The notes below the pieces were generated by a model. The model was not told the origin of the DNA, made no database searches, and saw only the letters and a program-made list of their open reading frames with translations. Both the position numbers and the translations under genes were made by a program. This document shows, piece after piece, positions 1 to 6,393 of a stretch of 8,710 nucleotides of DNA. Numbering within the stretch: the first letter of the stretch is position 1; every line of letters starts with the position of its first letter. Origin of the DNA: G963674665 sp964609625 (lineage in GTDB: Bacteria > Desulfobacterota > Desulfovibrionia > Desulfovibrionales > Desulfovibrionaceae); the NCBI GenBank assembly GCA_964609625.1, contig CAZSRS010000082.1:1-8710 (forward strand), given 5' to 3'.

Positions 1-605
1 GTGTCCGGGTTCGCGGCAAAGACGCCGGGCGCGGAGGTGAGATTCACGAGCAGGTCGGCTTCCACGAGGTTGAGCAGCAGCGCGGCCAGGCTGTCGTTGT
101 CGCCGAACTCCAGTTCGTCCACCACCACTGTGTCGTTTTCGTTGACAATGGGCAGGGCGCGCCAGGCAAAGAGCCTGTCGAAGGTGTTGCAGGCGTTGAG
201 AAACCGGCGCTGGCTGCGGAAATCATCCTTGGTCAGCAGCACCTGGGCCGTGAGCACGCCGAGCACGTCCAGGGCCTGGTCGTAGGCGTGCATCAGTCGG
301 CTTTGGCCGATGGCCGACGCTGCCTGACGCGCGGGCATGCCGCGCATGCTCTCGCCTCCGGTGACATGGGGGGAGTTGCCGTAGGTGCGCAGCAGACCGC
401 GCCCGGCGGCCACGGCGCCCGAGGAGACCAGGGCGATGTCCAGGCCGCGGCCGTGGAGCGTGGCCAACTGGCGGGACAGGCTGTTGACCACGGTCAGGTC
501 CAGGCCGCGTTCGTCGGTGAGCACGGCGCTGCCCACCTTGACCAGCACACGTTTTGCATTGGCGAGGGTCTGTCGCCGTTCTTGAAGAATGGTCCTGGTA
601 TCCAT
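1..605 (-). CDS. proB: Glutamate 5-kinase (proline biosynthesis), C-terminal part cut by window edge
   Basis: Phosphorylates L-glutamate with ATP to gamma-glutamyl phosphate, the first and usually feedback-controlled step of proline synthesis in the cytoplasm. The visible 201 residues cover most of the amino-acid kinase fold: the Gly-rich phosphate loop KVGSAVL (23-29), VSSGAVAAG (60-68), the substrate region PIVNENDTV (152-160) and FGDNDSLAA (167-175). These motifs fit ProB rather than the related aspartate or acetylglutamate kinases. The rest of the kinase domain and any C-terminal PUA domain lie outside the window. The ATG at 603-605 lies 6 nt after the obg stop codon; a possible ribosome site (AAGGA) lies inside the end of obg, about 12 nt away, which is long and suggests translation coupled to obg. 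It is co-oriented with obg and very likely cotranscribed with it. Confidence 0.95.
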   Translation of the reverse strand, partial: MDTRTILQERRQTLANAKRVLVKVGSAVLTDERGLDLTVVNSLSRQLATLHGRGLDIALVSSGAVAAGRGLLRTYGNSPHVTGGESMRGMPARQAASAIGQSRLMHAYDQALDVLGVLTAQVLLTKDDFRSQRRFLNACNTFDRLFAWRALPIVNENDTVVVDELEFGDNDSLAALLLNLVEADLLVNLTSAPGVFAANPD

Positions 606-611
606 GGCCGT

Positions 612-1799
612 TCATTGTCCTTGGCGCATGCGCCACATCTCGTCCACCAGTTGCTTGAGGCCGAATCCCAGCAGGGCCGAGATGAAGAAAACGCGCCTGT
701 TTTCCTGCTCCGCGCGCCGGCGCAGCCGCTCGAGGGTGTCCGGGTGGAGGAGGTCGATCTTGTTGACGACGTTGATCTGCGGCTTGCGGGCCAGTTCGGG
801 GTTGAATGCCTCGAGTTCGGTGTTGACCACTTCGAAGCCGCGCCAGGGATCGTCCTTGTCCAGGTCATCGGCGCCGAGGATGTGCACCAGGAAACTGGTG
901 CGTTCCACGTGGCGCAGGAACTGGTGCCCCAGGCCGTGCCCCAGGTGTGCGCCCTCGATGAGCCCTGGGATGTCGGCCACCACGAGGCGCTGCCCCAGGT
1001 CGTTGTCCAGGACCCCGAGGTTGGGGGAGAGGGTGGTGAAGGGGTAGGCGGCGATCTTGGGCCTTGCCGCGGAAATGGCGGCGATGAAGGTGGACTTGCC
1101 GGCGTTGGGCAAACCAATGATGCCGCCGTCGGCCAGGATCTTCAACTCCAGTTTCAGGAGCCTGGCCTCCCCGGGTTCGCCGGACTGAGCAAAACGCGGT
1201 GTGCGCATGGTGGACGACTTGAAATGGGTGTTGCCCTTGCCCCCGCGTCCGCCGCTGGCCACGACCACCTCGGCTCCGTCGCGATCGAGATCGGCGAGCA
1301 GTAGGGGTTCCGAGGGTTGTCCATCGTCATCCACCTCGCCGTCGTGGGTGTCTTCGGGATCTTCGCTGTCATCGCCTCCAGCCTCGTAGACGAGTATGGT
1401 CTCCCCACCGCGCCCCTGCATCAGGGTGGGAGTCTCGTCCTCGCAGCCGCAAGGCAGGCCTTCTGTCGAGGGAGCATCACGAGGGGGCGGAGTATCGTCA
1501 CGCAAGAGATAGATCTGGGTGCCCACGGGCACCTCGATGACCAGGTCCTTGCCGGCGCGGCCGAAACGCTGCTGCCCCTCTCCGGAGCGGCCGTTCTCGG
1601 CTTGGTAGCGGCGCTTGACGCGCAGGTCGTAGAGCGTGAGCAGCCTGGCCTGCGCCCTGATTATCACGCTGCCGCCGCGTCCTCCGTCGCCGCCGTCAGG
1701 CCCGCCCTTGGGGATGAATTTTTCGCGCCTGAAGGAGACGCAGCCGTGGCCGCCGTGTCCGGCAATGACATTGATTTGTGCCTGGTCGATGAACCGCAT
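612..1799 (-). CDS. obg: Obg family GTPase (ribosome assembly) with acidic insertion
   Basis: Essential-type cytoplasmic GTPase that binds the 50S ribosomal subunit during assembly and links it to stress and growth control. 395 residues. The N-terminal glycine-rich Obg fold starts at MRFIDQ and includes FRREKFIPKGGPDGGDGG (23-40). The G domain shows G1 GLPNAGKST (229-237), the FTTL switch (254-257), G3 DIPG (276-279), G4 NKID (346-349) and G5 SAL (374-376). There is no C-terminal OCT domain; the protein ends about 20 residues after G5. Residues about 98-165 hold an extra segment rich in Asp, Glu and Pro (for example DDSEDPEDTHD at 143-153) where relatives have a short turn before the LLADL strand. 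I chose the ATG at 1797-1799 because the family starts here and GGAG lies about 5 nt upstream; the frame stays open upstream to 1859 but that extension is not Obg-like. proB follows 6 nt downstream. rplU and rpmA, common upstream partners, are not adjacent. Confidence 0.97.
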   Translation of the reverse strand: MRFIDQAQINVIAGHGGHGCVSFRREKFIPKGGPDGGDGGRGGSVIIRAQARLLTLYDLRVKRRYQAENGRSGEGQQRFGRAGKDLVIEVPVGTQIYLLRDDTPPPRDAPSTEGLPCGCEDETPTLMQGRGGETILVYEAGGDDSEDPEDTHDGEVDDDGQPSEPLLLADLDRDGAEVVVASGGRGGKGNTHFKSSTMRTPRFAQSGEPGEARLLKLELKILADGGIIGLPNAGKSTFIAAISAARPKIAAYPFTTLSPNLGVLDNDLGQRLVVADIPGLIEGAHLGHGLGHQFLRHVERTSFLVHILGADDLDKDDPWRGFEVVNTELEAFNPELARKPQINVVNKIDLLHPDTLERLRRRAEQENRRVFFISALLGFGLKQLVDEMWRMRQGQ

Positions 1800-1862
1800 T
1801 GTGCTCCAACCCCGAGGGTGTGTGTCCCCCAGGAATTTTATGAAGGAAAACAAAAACAAATT

Positions 1863-1890
1863 ATTTTACGCTTTTTTCCCGTAAAAGCAA
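1863..1890 (-). promoter_or_regulatory. Candidate promoter and palindrome upstream of obg
   Basis: The 184-base gap between obg and the divergent small gene contains an AT-rich block. On the minus strand a -10-like TAAAAT (1863-1868, 5 of 6 to consensus) follows a weak -35 TTGCTT (1885-1890, 3 of 6) with a 16-nt spacer. The same stretch is an inverted repeat, TTTTACG (1864-1870) against CGTAAAA (1880-1886) with a 9-nt loop, followed on the minus strand by a T-rich run down to about 1846. It could therefore be a promoter, an operator-like palindrome, or a weak A/T-rich terminator left from an upstream gene. The sequence alone does not decide. Confidence 0.3.
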
Positions 1891-1899
1891 AGGACTGGA

Positions 1900-1928
1900 T
1901 TGGAAGGGAATCCGGTGGTATGCATACT
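1900..1928 (+). promoter_or_regulatory. Candidate sigma-70 promoter for the small gene at 1984
   Basis: TTGGAA (1900-1905, 4 of 6 to the -35 consensus) and CATACT (1923-1928, 4 of 6 to the -10 consensus) are separated by exactly 17 nt. They lie 55 nt upstream of the ATG at 1984. Matches of this strength occur by chance, so position and spacing are the main support. Confidence 0.35.
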
Positions 1929-1983
1929 CCAAGATTGTGTTGCGGCGTTGCACGCGGCTCCACACAAACCAAAGAGGCGGAGG

Positions 1984-2175
1984 ATGGCCAAAGGGTTTTC
2001 GCTGATGCGCTTCAGGCGCGGTATTCAGACACGCAAGGAAATATGGTTCACGGTGAACCGTTTCAGGAACATGCAGGGGGAACTGCTGACATCCCCTACA
2101 TACAAGTTCCTGGAAAAGCAGGAACTGAAGCGGACTCTGGCGGAGGATCCCACGGACGCGGAGTGGACCCTGTAG
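1984..2175 (+). CDS. Small hypothetical protein, 63 aa
   Basis: Not recognised. The 63 residues start MAKGFSLMRFRRGIQTRKE and end DPTDAEWTL. The first half is basic (MRFRRGIQTRKEIWFTVNRFR, shown in parts: residues 8-19 and 20-28 carry most Arg and Lys) and the tail is acidic. No signal peptide, membrane segment or Cys motif is seen. Support for coding: a good ribosome site (AGAGG at 1973-1977, 6 nt from the ATG), about three quarters of codons ending in G or C as in neighbouring genes, and a strong hairpin directly after the stop. The frame is open upstream to 1900, but that part lacks a ribosome site and reads poorly, so the ATG at 1984 is preferred. It diverges from obg and converges on the TPR gene. 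A cytoplasmic protein binding nucleic acid is possible from charge alone, but this is a guess. Confidence 0.6.
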   Translation: MAKGFSLMRFRRGIQTRKEIWFTVNRFRNMQGELLTSPTYKFLEKQELKRTLAEDPTDAEWTL

Positions 2176-2180
2176 TTGTT

Positions 2181-2212
2181 CCGGCCCTGGAACGGGGCGC
2201 TTCCAGGGCCGG
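2181..2212. terminator. Perfect 12-bp hairpin between convergent genes, possible bidirectional terminator
   Basis: CCGGCCCTGGAA (2181-2192) and TTCCAGGGCCGG (2201-2212) are exact reverse complements around an 8-nt loop. The hairpin begins 5 nt after the stop of the 63-aa gene and 51 nt beyond the stop of the convergent TPR gene, a natural place for shared termination. Neither strand has a clear T-run after the stem (GCATCTCTCG on plus, AACAACTACA on minus), so it is not a canonical intrinsic terminator. It may instead protect transcript 3' ends or stop convergent read-through. Confidence 0.55.
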
Positions 2213-2263
2213 GCATCTCTCGACTCCAGACGGAGGCATGTCTGCTCCAAGGTTGGGCGCGGT

Positions 2264-3067
2264 TCAGAGCTTCTGCCAGGGAGCCTTGTTCTGTTGGAAA
2301 AACTGTACCATCACGTCAAACCCTTGCTTCACCTGGTCGGAGTTCGGCGGCAGGGCATCGATGGCCCGGCGCATGCTGTCGACGGCGGCGGTGAAGTCCC
2401 CCGACTCAGCCTGGGCCGCCGCGAGCAGGGAATAGAGTTCGTAGTCGGCGTGCACCTTGAGTTGCATGGCCTGCTTGGCCAACTCCACGGCGCGTTGTCC
2501 GTCGCGGATCGCGGCGTCCTCGCAGGTGGCCAGGAGCTTGGCCAGGTTATAGCTCGGGGGGCCGAAGTTCGGGTCGAGCGCGAGGGCCTGTTGATAGTCA
2601 TCCCTGGCCTTTGCGTATTGCTTCAGGTTCTCGTGGGCGAATCCCCGGTCGTTATAGGCCACGACCACGTCCGGGAGCAGAGCCAGACCCTTGTTGAAGT
2701 CCTCCACGGCGTTTTGGAACCGCCCCATGCTCAGGAAGATGGCACCCCTGTTGAGGTAGGCCTCGCCATAGTCGGACCGCAGTTTCAGGGCCGTGTTGAA
2801 ATCCGTGATCGCGTCATTGAATTTGTTCAATTGGGAGTAGGAAATGCCGCGGGCCAGATGCACCACTGCTTGGTCCGCTTGCGGGACCTCGCCGGATGCC
2901 AGCACCTCGGTGAACAGGGTGAGTGCGGTGTCATGATCCCCATTTTTGGCGGCCTCCAGCCCAGAGTGGAATTTCTCCAGGGGAGTCGCCGTCACGCAGG
3001 GTGCGCTGGTCAGGAAAATCGTGCAAATCAGGATGGACAGGGTGAGAAACTTTCGTGATATGGACAT
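2264..3067 (-). CDS. Secreted tetratricopeptide repeat protein
   Basis: 267 residues. An N-terminal signal peptide (R5 K6, hydrophobic 7-22, likely cleavage after VTA at 25-27) sends it to the periplasm; C24 follows Pro, so it does not fit a lipobox. The remainder is a run of about six TPR helical pairs: roughly 30-63, 66-99 (ARGISYSQLNKFNDAITDF), 100-133 (AYLNRGAIFLSMGRFQNAV), 134-167 (AYNDRGFAHENLKQYAKAR), 171-203 (LLATCEDAAIRDGQRAVEL) and 206-240. TPR arrays bind protein partners; no enzymatic domain is present, so the role is probably scaffold or assembly, partner unknown. The ATG at 3065-3067 is chosen because GGAGG lies 5 nt upstream and it begins the signal peptide; the frame runs open to 3481 but that part is not protein-like. 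It is divergent from the GGDEF-EAL gene and appears to be a single-gene unit. Confidence 0.92.
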   Translation of the reverse strand: MSISRKFLTLSILICTIFLTSAPCVTATPLEKFHSGLEAAKNGDHDTALTLFTEVLASGEVPQADQAVVHLARGISYSQLNKFNDAITDFNTALKLRSDYGEAYLNRGAIFLSMGRFQNAVEDFNKGLALLPDVVVAYNDRGFAHENLKQYAKARDDYQQALALDPNFGPPSYNLAKLLATCEDAAIRDGQRAVELAKQAMQLKVHADYELYSLLAAAQAESGDFTAAVDSMRRAIDALPPNSDQVKQGFDVMVQFFQQNKAPWQKL

Positions 3068-3405
3068 GTTGCCTCCAAGTTGACGGTGAAGGTCCAGTCG
3101 TGGCGCATGGAGCGCTTTCGGTCGCGGCCGTATCAAGACTTGCCAGGGCACCGGGACTGACGTTTCTATATCCTCATTACAGAGGCTTTTACGACAGGAG
3201 GAACAGTTTGGCAATACGCGGGTGGCTGCCAGGGGATCATTCGGTTTACTCAGGGACATGAAGAAATGTACTGGGCGTGTTTTGACGCCGCATCGGAATG
3301 CAACCATCCCTCCATCACGCCGCGCGGGAAGGCTATCTATAGGAATAGTTATTATTGAATACTCATATTGGAATACATTGTGAATGTCAGTAAAATCAAG
3401 TAGCC
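3068..3405. other. Divergent intergenic region between TPR gene and GGDEF-EAL unit
   Basis: No convincing gene on either strand. The stretch from about 3330 to 3400 is AT-rich (TATCTATAGG, TTATTATTGAATAC) and is the likely promoter area for the plus-strand unit, but I found no -35/-10 pair that is clearly better than chance. On the minus strand TGTAAT at about 3175-3180 is a -10-like hexamer for the TPR gene without a good -35. A small inverted repeat, GGCGT/ACGCC around 3274-3289, is present. I did not see the conserved core of a c-di-GMP riboswitch on either strand. Confidence 0.5.
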
Positions 3406-3699
3406 GTGATTTCATTAGTGGTGACTGGTCCTTGTCTGCGTGTTCTTGCGGCGGTGATTGCAATGCTGTTGCATTTGGCATATGTTTGTAATTGGAACCG
3501 AGGAACAGCCCCGCCGTTTATCGCCTGGGCAAGACCGTTGCAATCTGGGGCGCTGTTCCAGCTGCCCGGCGCTTGGACGATACACATCCAGACCGACAGC
3601 CACGACAGTGTTTGCCTGGATGCTTCTCCTCAGGAATGTTCGGCGGATTCGATGCCGGCAGGACAGTGCGCCAACAGAGTTCTCGTGATCAGGCAATGA
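3406..3699 (+). CDS. Doubtful small membrane or secreted protein overlapping the GGDEF-EAL start
   Basis: Not recognised. A 97-residue frame from GTG 3406 to TGA 3697-3699. Its N-terminus has one Arg (R12) and then a hydrophobic run (VLAAVIAMLLHLAYV, about 13-27) resembling a signal anchor, followed by a Cys-containing region (CLDASPQEC at about 70-78, and one more Cys near 87). The stop overlaps the ATG of the next gene as ATGA, the usual sign of translational coupling, and that next gene has only a weak ribosome site of its own. Against it: no clear ribosome site before the GTG, no obvious family, and another frame (TTG 3492 onward) is open over the same bases. ATG 3463 is an alternative internal start that would cut into the hydrophobic run. 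It may be a real partner of the sensor protein or a chance frame. Confidence 0.35.
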   Translation: MISLVVTGPCLRVLAAVIAMLLHLAYVCNWNRGTAPPFIAWARPLQSGALFQLPGAWTIHIQTDSHDSVCLDASPQECSADSMPAGQCANRVLVIRQ

Positions 3700-6356
3700 G
3701 GCAAATACGCCCCCTTCAGTTCATGGTTGCATTCCTTCTCGCGATCGATTGGGCCGCGGCCGGCATGGTTGCGGGGCAGGAGTTGCAGTCCGGAGCAGGA
3801 CTCACGGAGTCATATTGGGTCTCGACACCGGTGCCGGCCTGGGTCCTGTTGTTCCCGCTTCTGCTGCTGGGTGTAGTCGGGGTGCGTCTGGTATGGGAGC
3901 GCAGGCGTACCAAGCGCGCGCTCGATGAGCTTACCAAGGATTACACCGTGATCGCGGACCATTCGGCCGACGTGATCTGGCGCGTCGACGCCGCGCTCAG
4001 GTCCATCTACGTCAGTCCGTCCGTGGAGCGGCTTTTGGGGTACAGTCAGGAAGAGTTCCTGGGCCGCCCCTTCCGTGAGATGTGCCTGGGTTCCTCCAAA
4101 CAGGATTTCGACTCCTTCTTCGAGAAGGACGCGTGCGACATCGGCTCTCGTGGCCGTTGGTTGGGAGAGGAATACGTGGAGTTGGAGCTTTTGCGCAAGG
4201 ACGGCCGCGCCATCTGGACCGAGACCTCGCGCACGCTGCTCTGCGACGATGACCGGGACGTGACCGGGCAGGTCTGCGTGACCAGGGACATCACCCCGCG
4301 CAAGCTGGCCGAGCATGCTTTCAAGGAAGAAGAAGCGCGTTTTTCCACCCTTGCCCGGCATCAGGTGGATCCCCTGCTTATCGTCGGCGAGGCAGGAATC
4401 GTGGAATACGCCAACCCCGCGGCATTGGCACTCTTCAACATCGGCGGGTCCACGGTGGTGGGCGAGCCGTTCGGTTTCACGGTCCGCGGGGAGCAAGGCA
4501 TCGAAATCGAAGTTGTCGACGGAGACGATGCGCCCCTGGTCTTCGAGATGCGTAGTGCGGCCATCGTCTGGGACCGCAAGGCCGCGTACGTGGTTTCCCT
4601 GCACGATGTAACTCGGCGCAAACAGATGGAAGAGGAACTACGCAGATCCGAAGAGCGCTATCGCACGGTGGCCGACCATACCCACGCCTGCGAGAGCTGG
4701 GTGGGGCCCGACGGAGAGTTGCTCTACGCCAGCCCCTCCTGCATCAGGATCACGGGGTTTGATCCGCGGCAGTACAACAGCCTGGAGGCGCTCGCTGAGA
4801 ATCTGGTGTACGAGGAAGATTTGGAACTATGGCGGGAGCACATGCACAACCAGCGCCATGGGGGGAACGGGAGCCTGGATTATCGTATCCGCCACGCCGA
4901 CGGCCGACTGCGTTGGGTCTGCCAGACCAGCAGCTTGGTGCACAACGACGAGGGCAAGTACCTGGGGCTGCGGTGCAGCATACGCGACATCACCTCCCGC
5001 AAACTCATGGAAGAGCAGATGCGGCATCAGGCGCTGCACGACCAGCTCACCGGCGTGGGCAACCGCACCATGTGCCTGGACCGCATCGCGCAGGGGCTGG
5101 AACGCTCCAAACGCCGGGACGACTATTTCTACGCCGTGGTCTTCATGGGATTGGACCGCTTCAAGCTGATCAACGAAAGCATGGGGCACGCTTTTGGCGA
5201 CAAGCTGCTCATGGAGGTCAGCCGCAGACTGCTGGGCGGCGTGCGCGAGCTGGACACGGTCTCCCGCTTCGGCGGCGACGAGTTCGTCCTGTTTCTGGAA
5301 GAATTGGCCTCCCCACGCGAGGCCGTGCAGATCGTCCAGCGCATCTGCAACAGACTGCGCGAGCCGATTATCATCGACGACAAGCAGGTGAGCATCACCG
5401 CCAGCCTGGGGGTGGTGCTCAGTCCCGCGGACTATGAAAAGCCCGCCGACCTGGTACGCAACGCCACCATCGCCATGTACCGGGCCAAGGAAGGGGGGCG
5501 CGACAGGTACAAGGTCTTCAACTCCAGGATGCTGGAGAACGTGGTGCATCAAATGCACCTGGAGAACGACCTGCGCCGGGGCATCCTCAACCAGGAGTTC
5601 TTCCTGGTTTTCCAGCCCATTATCAGCCTCGAGGATGGCAGGCTGCTGGGGTTCGAGGCGCTCCTGCGCTGGCAGGATCCCAAGCGCGGGGTCATCCTGC
5701 CGGGTACGTTCATTCCCCTGGCCGAGGAGACGGGGCTGATCGTCGAACTAGGGCGTTGGGTCCTGGAGCAGAGTTGCATGGTGCTGCGTCGGATGCGCGA
5801 TGAACAGCCCGCCGCGACCGCTCTGTTCATCTCCGTGAACATCTCCGGCCGGCAGTTCTCCCAGCCCGGGCTGGTAGAAAACGTGCGCCGGTCGTTACAG
5901 CAGGCTGGTCTGCCGCCGGATCACCTCAAGCTGGAGATCACCGAAACCACGATCATGGACAACGCCGCGATGGCCACGGAAAAGCTGCACCGGCTCAAGG
6001 ACCTGGGCGTGACGCTGTCCATCGACGACTTCGGTACCGGGTACTCCTCCCTGGCCTATCTCCAGCGCTTTCCGTTGGACAACCTGAAGATAGACATCAG
6101 CTTCGTGCGGATGATGGAGACATCCACCGAGAACCTGGAGATCATCAAGGCCATCATCGACCTGGCGCACACCCTGGGCTTGCAGGTTGTGGCGGAAGGC
6201 GTGGAAACCTCCCTGCAGCGCCAGATGCTGGCCGCGTTGGGCTGTGAATACGCTCAGGGCTATCTCTTCTCCAGGCCCGTGTCCCTGGAGCAGGCCATGG
6301 AATTGGTGCGGGAACTCGCGGTGCGGCAGCAGGAAGGCGTGCTGCGCTCCGCCTGA
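3696..6356 (+). CDS. Membrane PAS-PAS-PAS-GGDEF-EAL protein, predicted c-di-GMP phosphodiesterase
   Basis: 886 residues. Hydrophobic segment 8-27 (signal peptide or first membrane helix), short external loop, membrane helix 47-67, then cytoplasmic PAS domains at about 82-205 (VSPSVERLLGYSQEEFLGRP), 212-310 and 318-440 (SPSCIRITGFD), GGDEF about 442-610 and EAL about 620-875. GGDEF: signature GGDEF 526-530, I-site RELD 517-520 exactly five residues before it, guanine-contact N493 and D502 and K598 present. The first metal Asp of the usual DLDRFK is G485 (FMGLDRFK), so cyclase activity is doubtful. EAL: E654, N715, E747/E750, D777 D778, K798, E834/E837 and Q854 are all present, as is the DDFGTGYSS loop, so it should hydrolyse c-di-GMP to pGpG. 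The GGDEF part may bind GTP or c-di-GMP and regulate EAL. ATG 3696 is preferred over TTG 3492 because it puts the hydrophobic segment at the N-terminus; the ribosome site is weak (AGG at 3691-3693). PAS ligand unknown. It converges on thrC 37 nt away. Confidence 0.96.
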   Translation: MRQIRPLQFMVAFLLAIDWAAAGMVAGQELQSGAGLTESYWVSTPVPAWVLLFPLLLLGVVGVRLVWERRRTKRALDELTKDYTVIADHSADVIWRVDAALRSIYVSPSVERLLGYSQEEFLGRPFREMCLGSSKQDFDSFFEKDACDIGSRGRWLGEEYVELELLRKDGRAIWTETSRTLLCDDDRDVTGQVCVTRDITPRKLAEHAFKEEEARFSTLARHQVDPLLIVGEAGIVEYANPAALALFNIGGSTVVGEPFGFTVRGEQGIEIEVVDGDDAPLVFEMRSAAIVWDRKAAYVVSLHDVTRRKQMEEELRRSEERYRTVADHTHACESWVGPDGELLYASPSCIRITGFDPRQYNSLEALAENLVYEEDLELWREHMHNQRHGGNGSLDYRIRHADGRLRWVCQTSSLVHNDEGKYLGLRCSIRDITSRKLMEEQMRHQALHDQLTGVGNRTMCLDRIAQGLERSKRRDDYFYAVVFMGLDRFKLINESMGHAFGDKLLMEVSRRLLGGVRELDTVSRFGGDEFVLFLEELASPREAVQIVQRICNRLREPIIIDDKQVSITASLGVVLSPADYEKPADLVRNATIAMYRAKEGGRDRYKVFNSRMLENVVHQMHLENDLRRGILNQEFFLVFQPIISLEDGRLLGFEALLRWQDPKRGVILPGTFIPLAEETGLIVELGRWVLEQSCMVLRRMRDEQPAATALFISVNISGRQFSQPGLVENVRRSLQQAGLPPDHLKLEITETTIMDNAAMATEKLHRLKDLGVTLSIDDFGTGYSSLAYLQRFPLDNLKIDISFVRMMETSTENLEIIKAIIDLAHTLGLQVVAEGVETSLQRQMLAALGCEYAQGYLFSRPVSLEQAMELVRELAVRQQEGVLRSA

Positions 6357-6393
6357 AGCACTACCGCGCATCCGGCCCTTGAGAATCGTCGGG

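Noticed and set aside
288..1304. Long plus-strand open frame across proB and obg
   Set aside because: It is antisense to two well-supported genes; high-GC coding DNA commonly keeps such mirror frames open.
1800..1859. Upstream start of Obg adding 20 residues
   Set aside because: The family begins at the MRF motif, which has its own GGAG ribosome site; the extra residues are from the AT-rich leader.
1861..2250. Minus-strand 129-aa open frame across the 63-aa gene
   Set aside because: No ribosome site, it runs through the perfect hairpin, and the composition is Pro/Arg/Leu-rich without any family features; the plus-strand frame has a better start and codon use.
3210..3222. 13-base sequence GGCAATACGCGGG repeated at 8250-8262
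   Set aside because: About one such 13-base match is expected by chance in a window of this size, and the flanks do not match.
3068..3405. c-di-GMP riboswitch upstream of the GGDEF-EAL gene
   Set aside because: I looked for the conserved aptamer core on both strands by eye and did not find it; a covariance search would be decisive.
3492..3695. N-terminal extension of the GGDEF-EAL protein to a TTG at 3492 (68 extra residues)
   Set aside because: The extension is not protein-like, lacks a ribosome site, and would bury the hydrophobic signal-like segment that makes sense only at the N-terminus.
4827..5558. Minus-strand 243-aa open frame inside the GGDEF-EAL gene
   Set aside because: Antisense to conserved PAS and GGDEF domains; its His/Ala/Val-rich composition is typical of a mirror frame.
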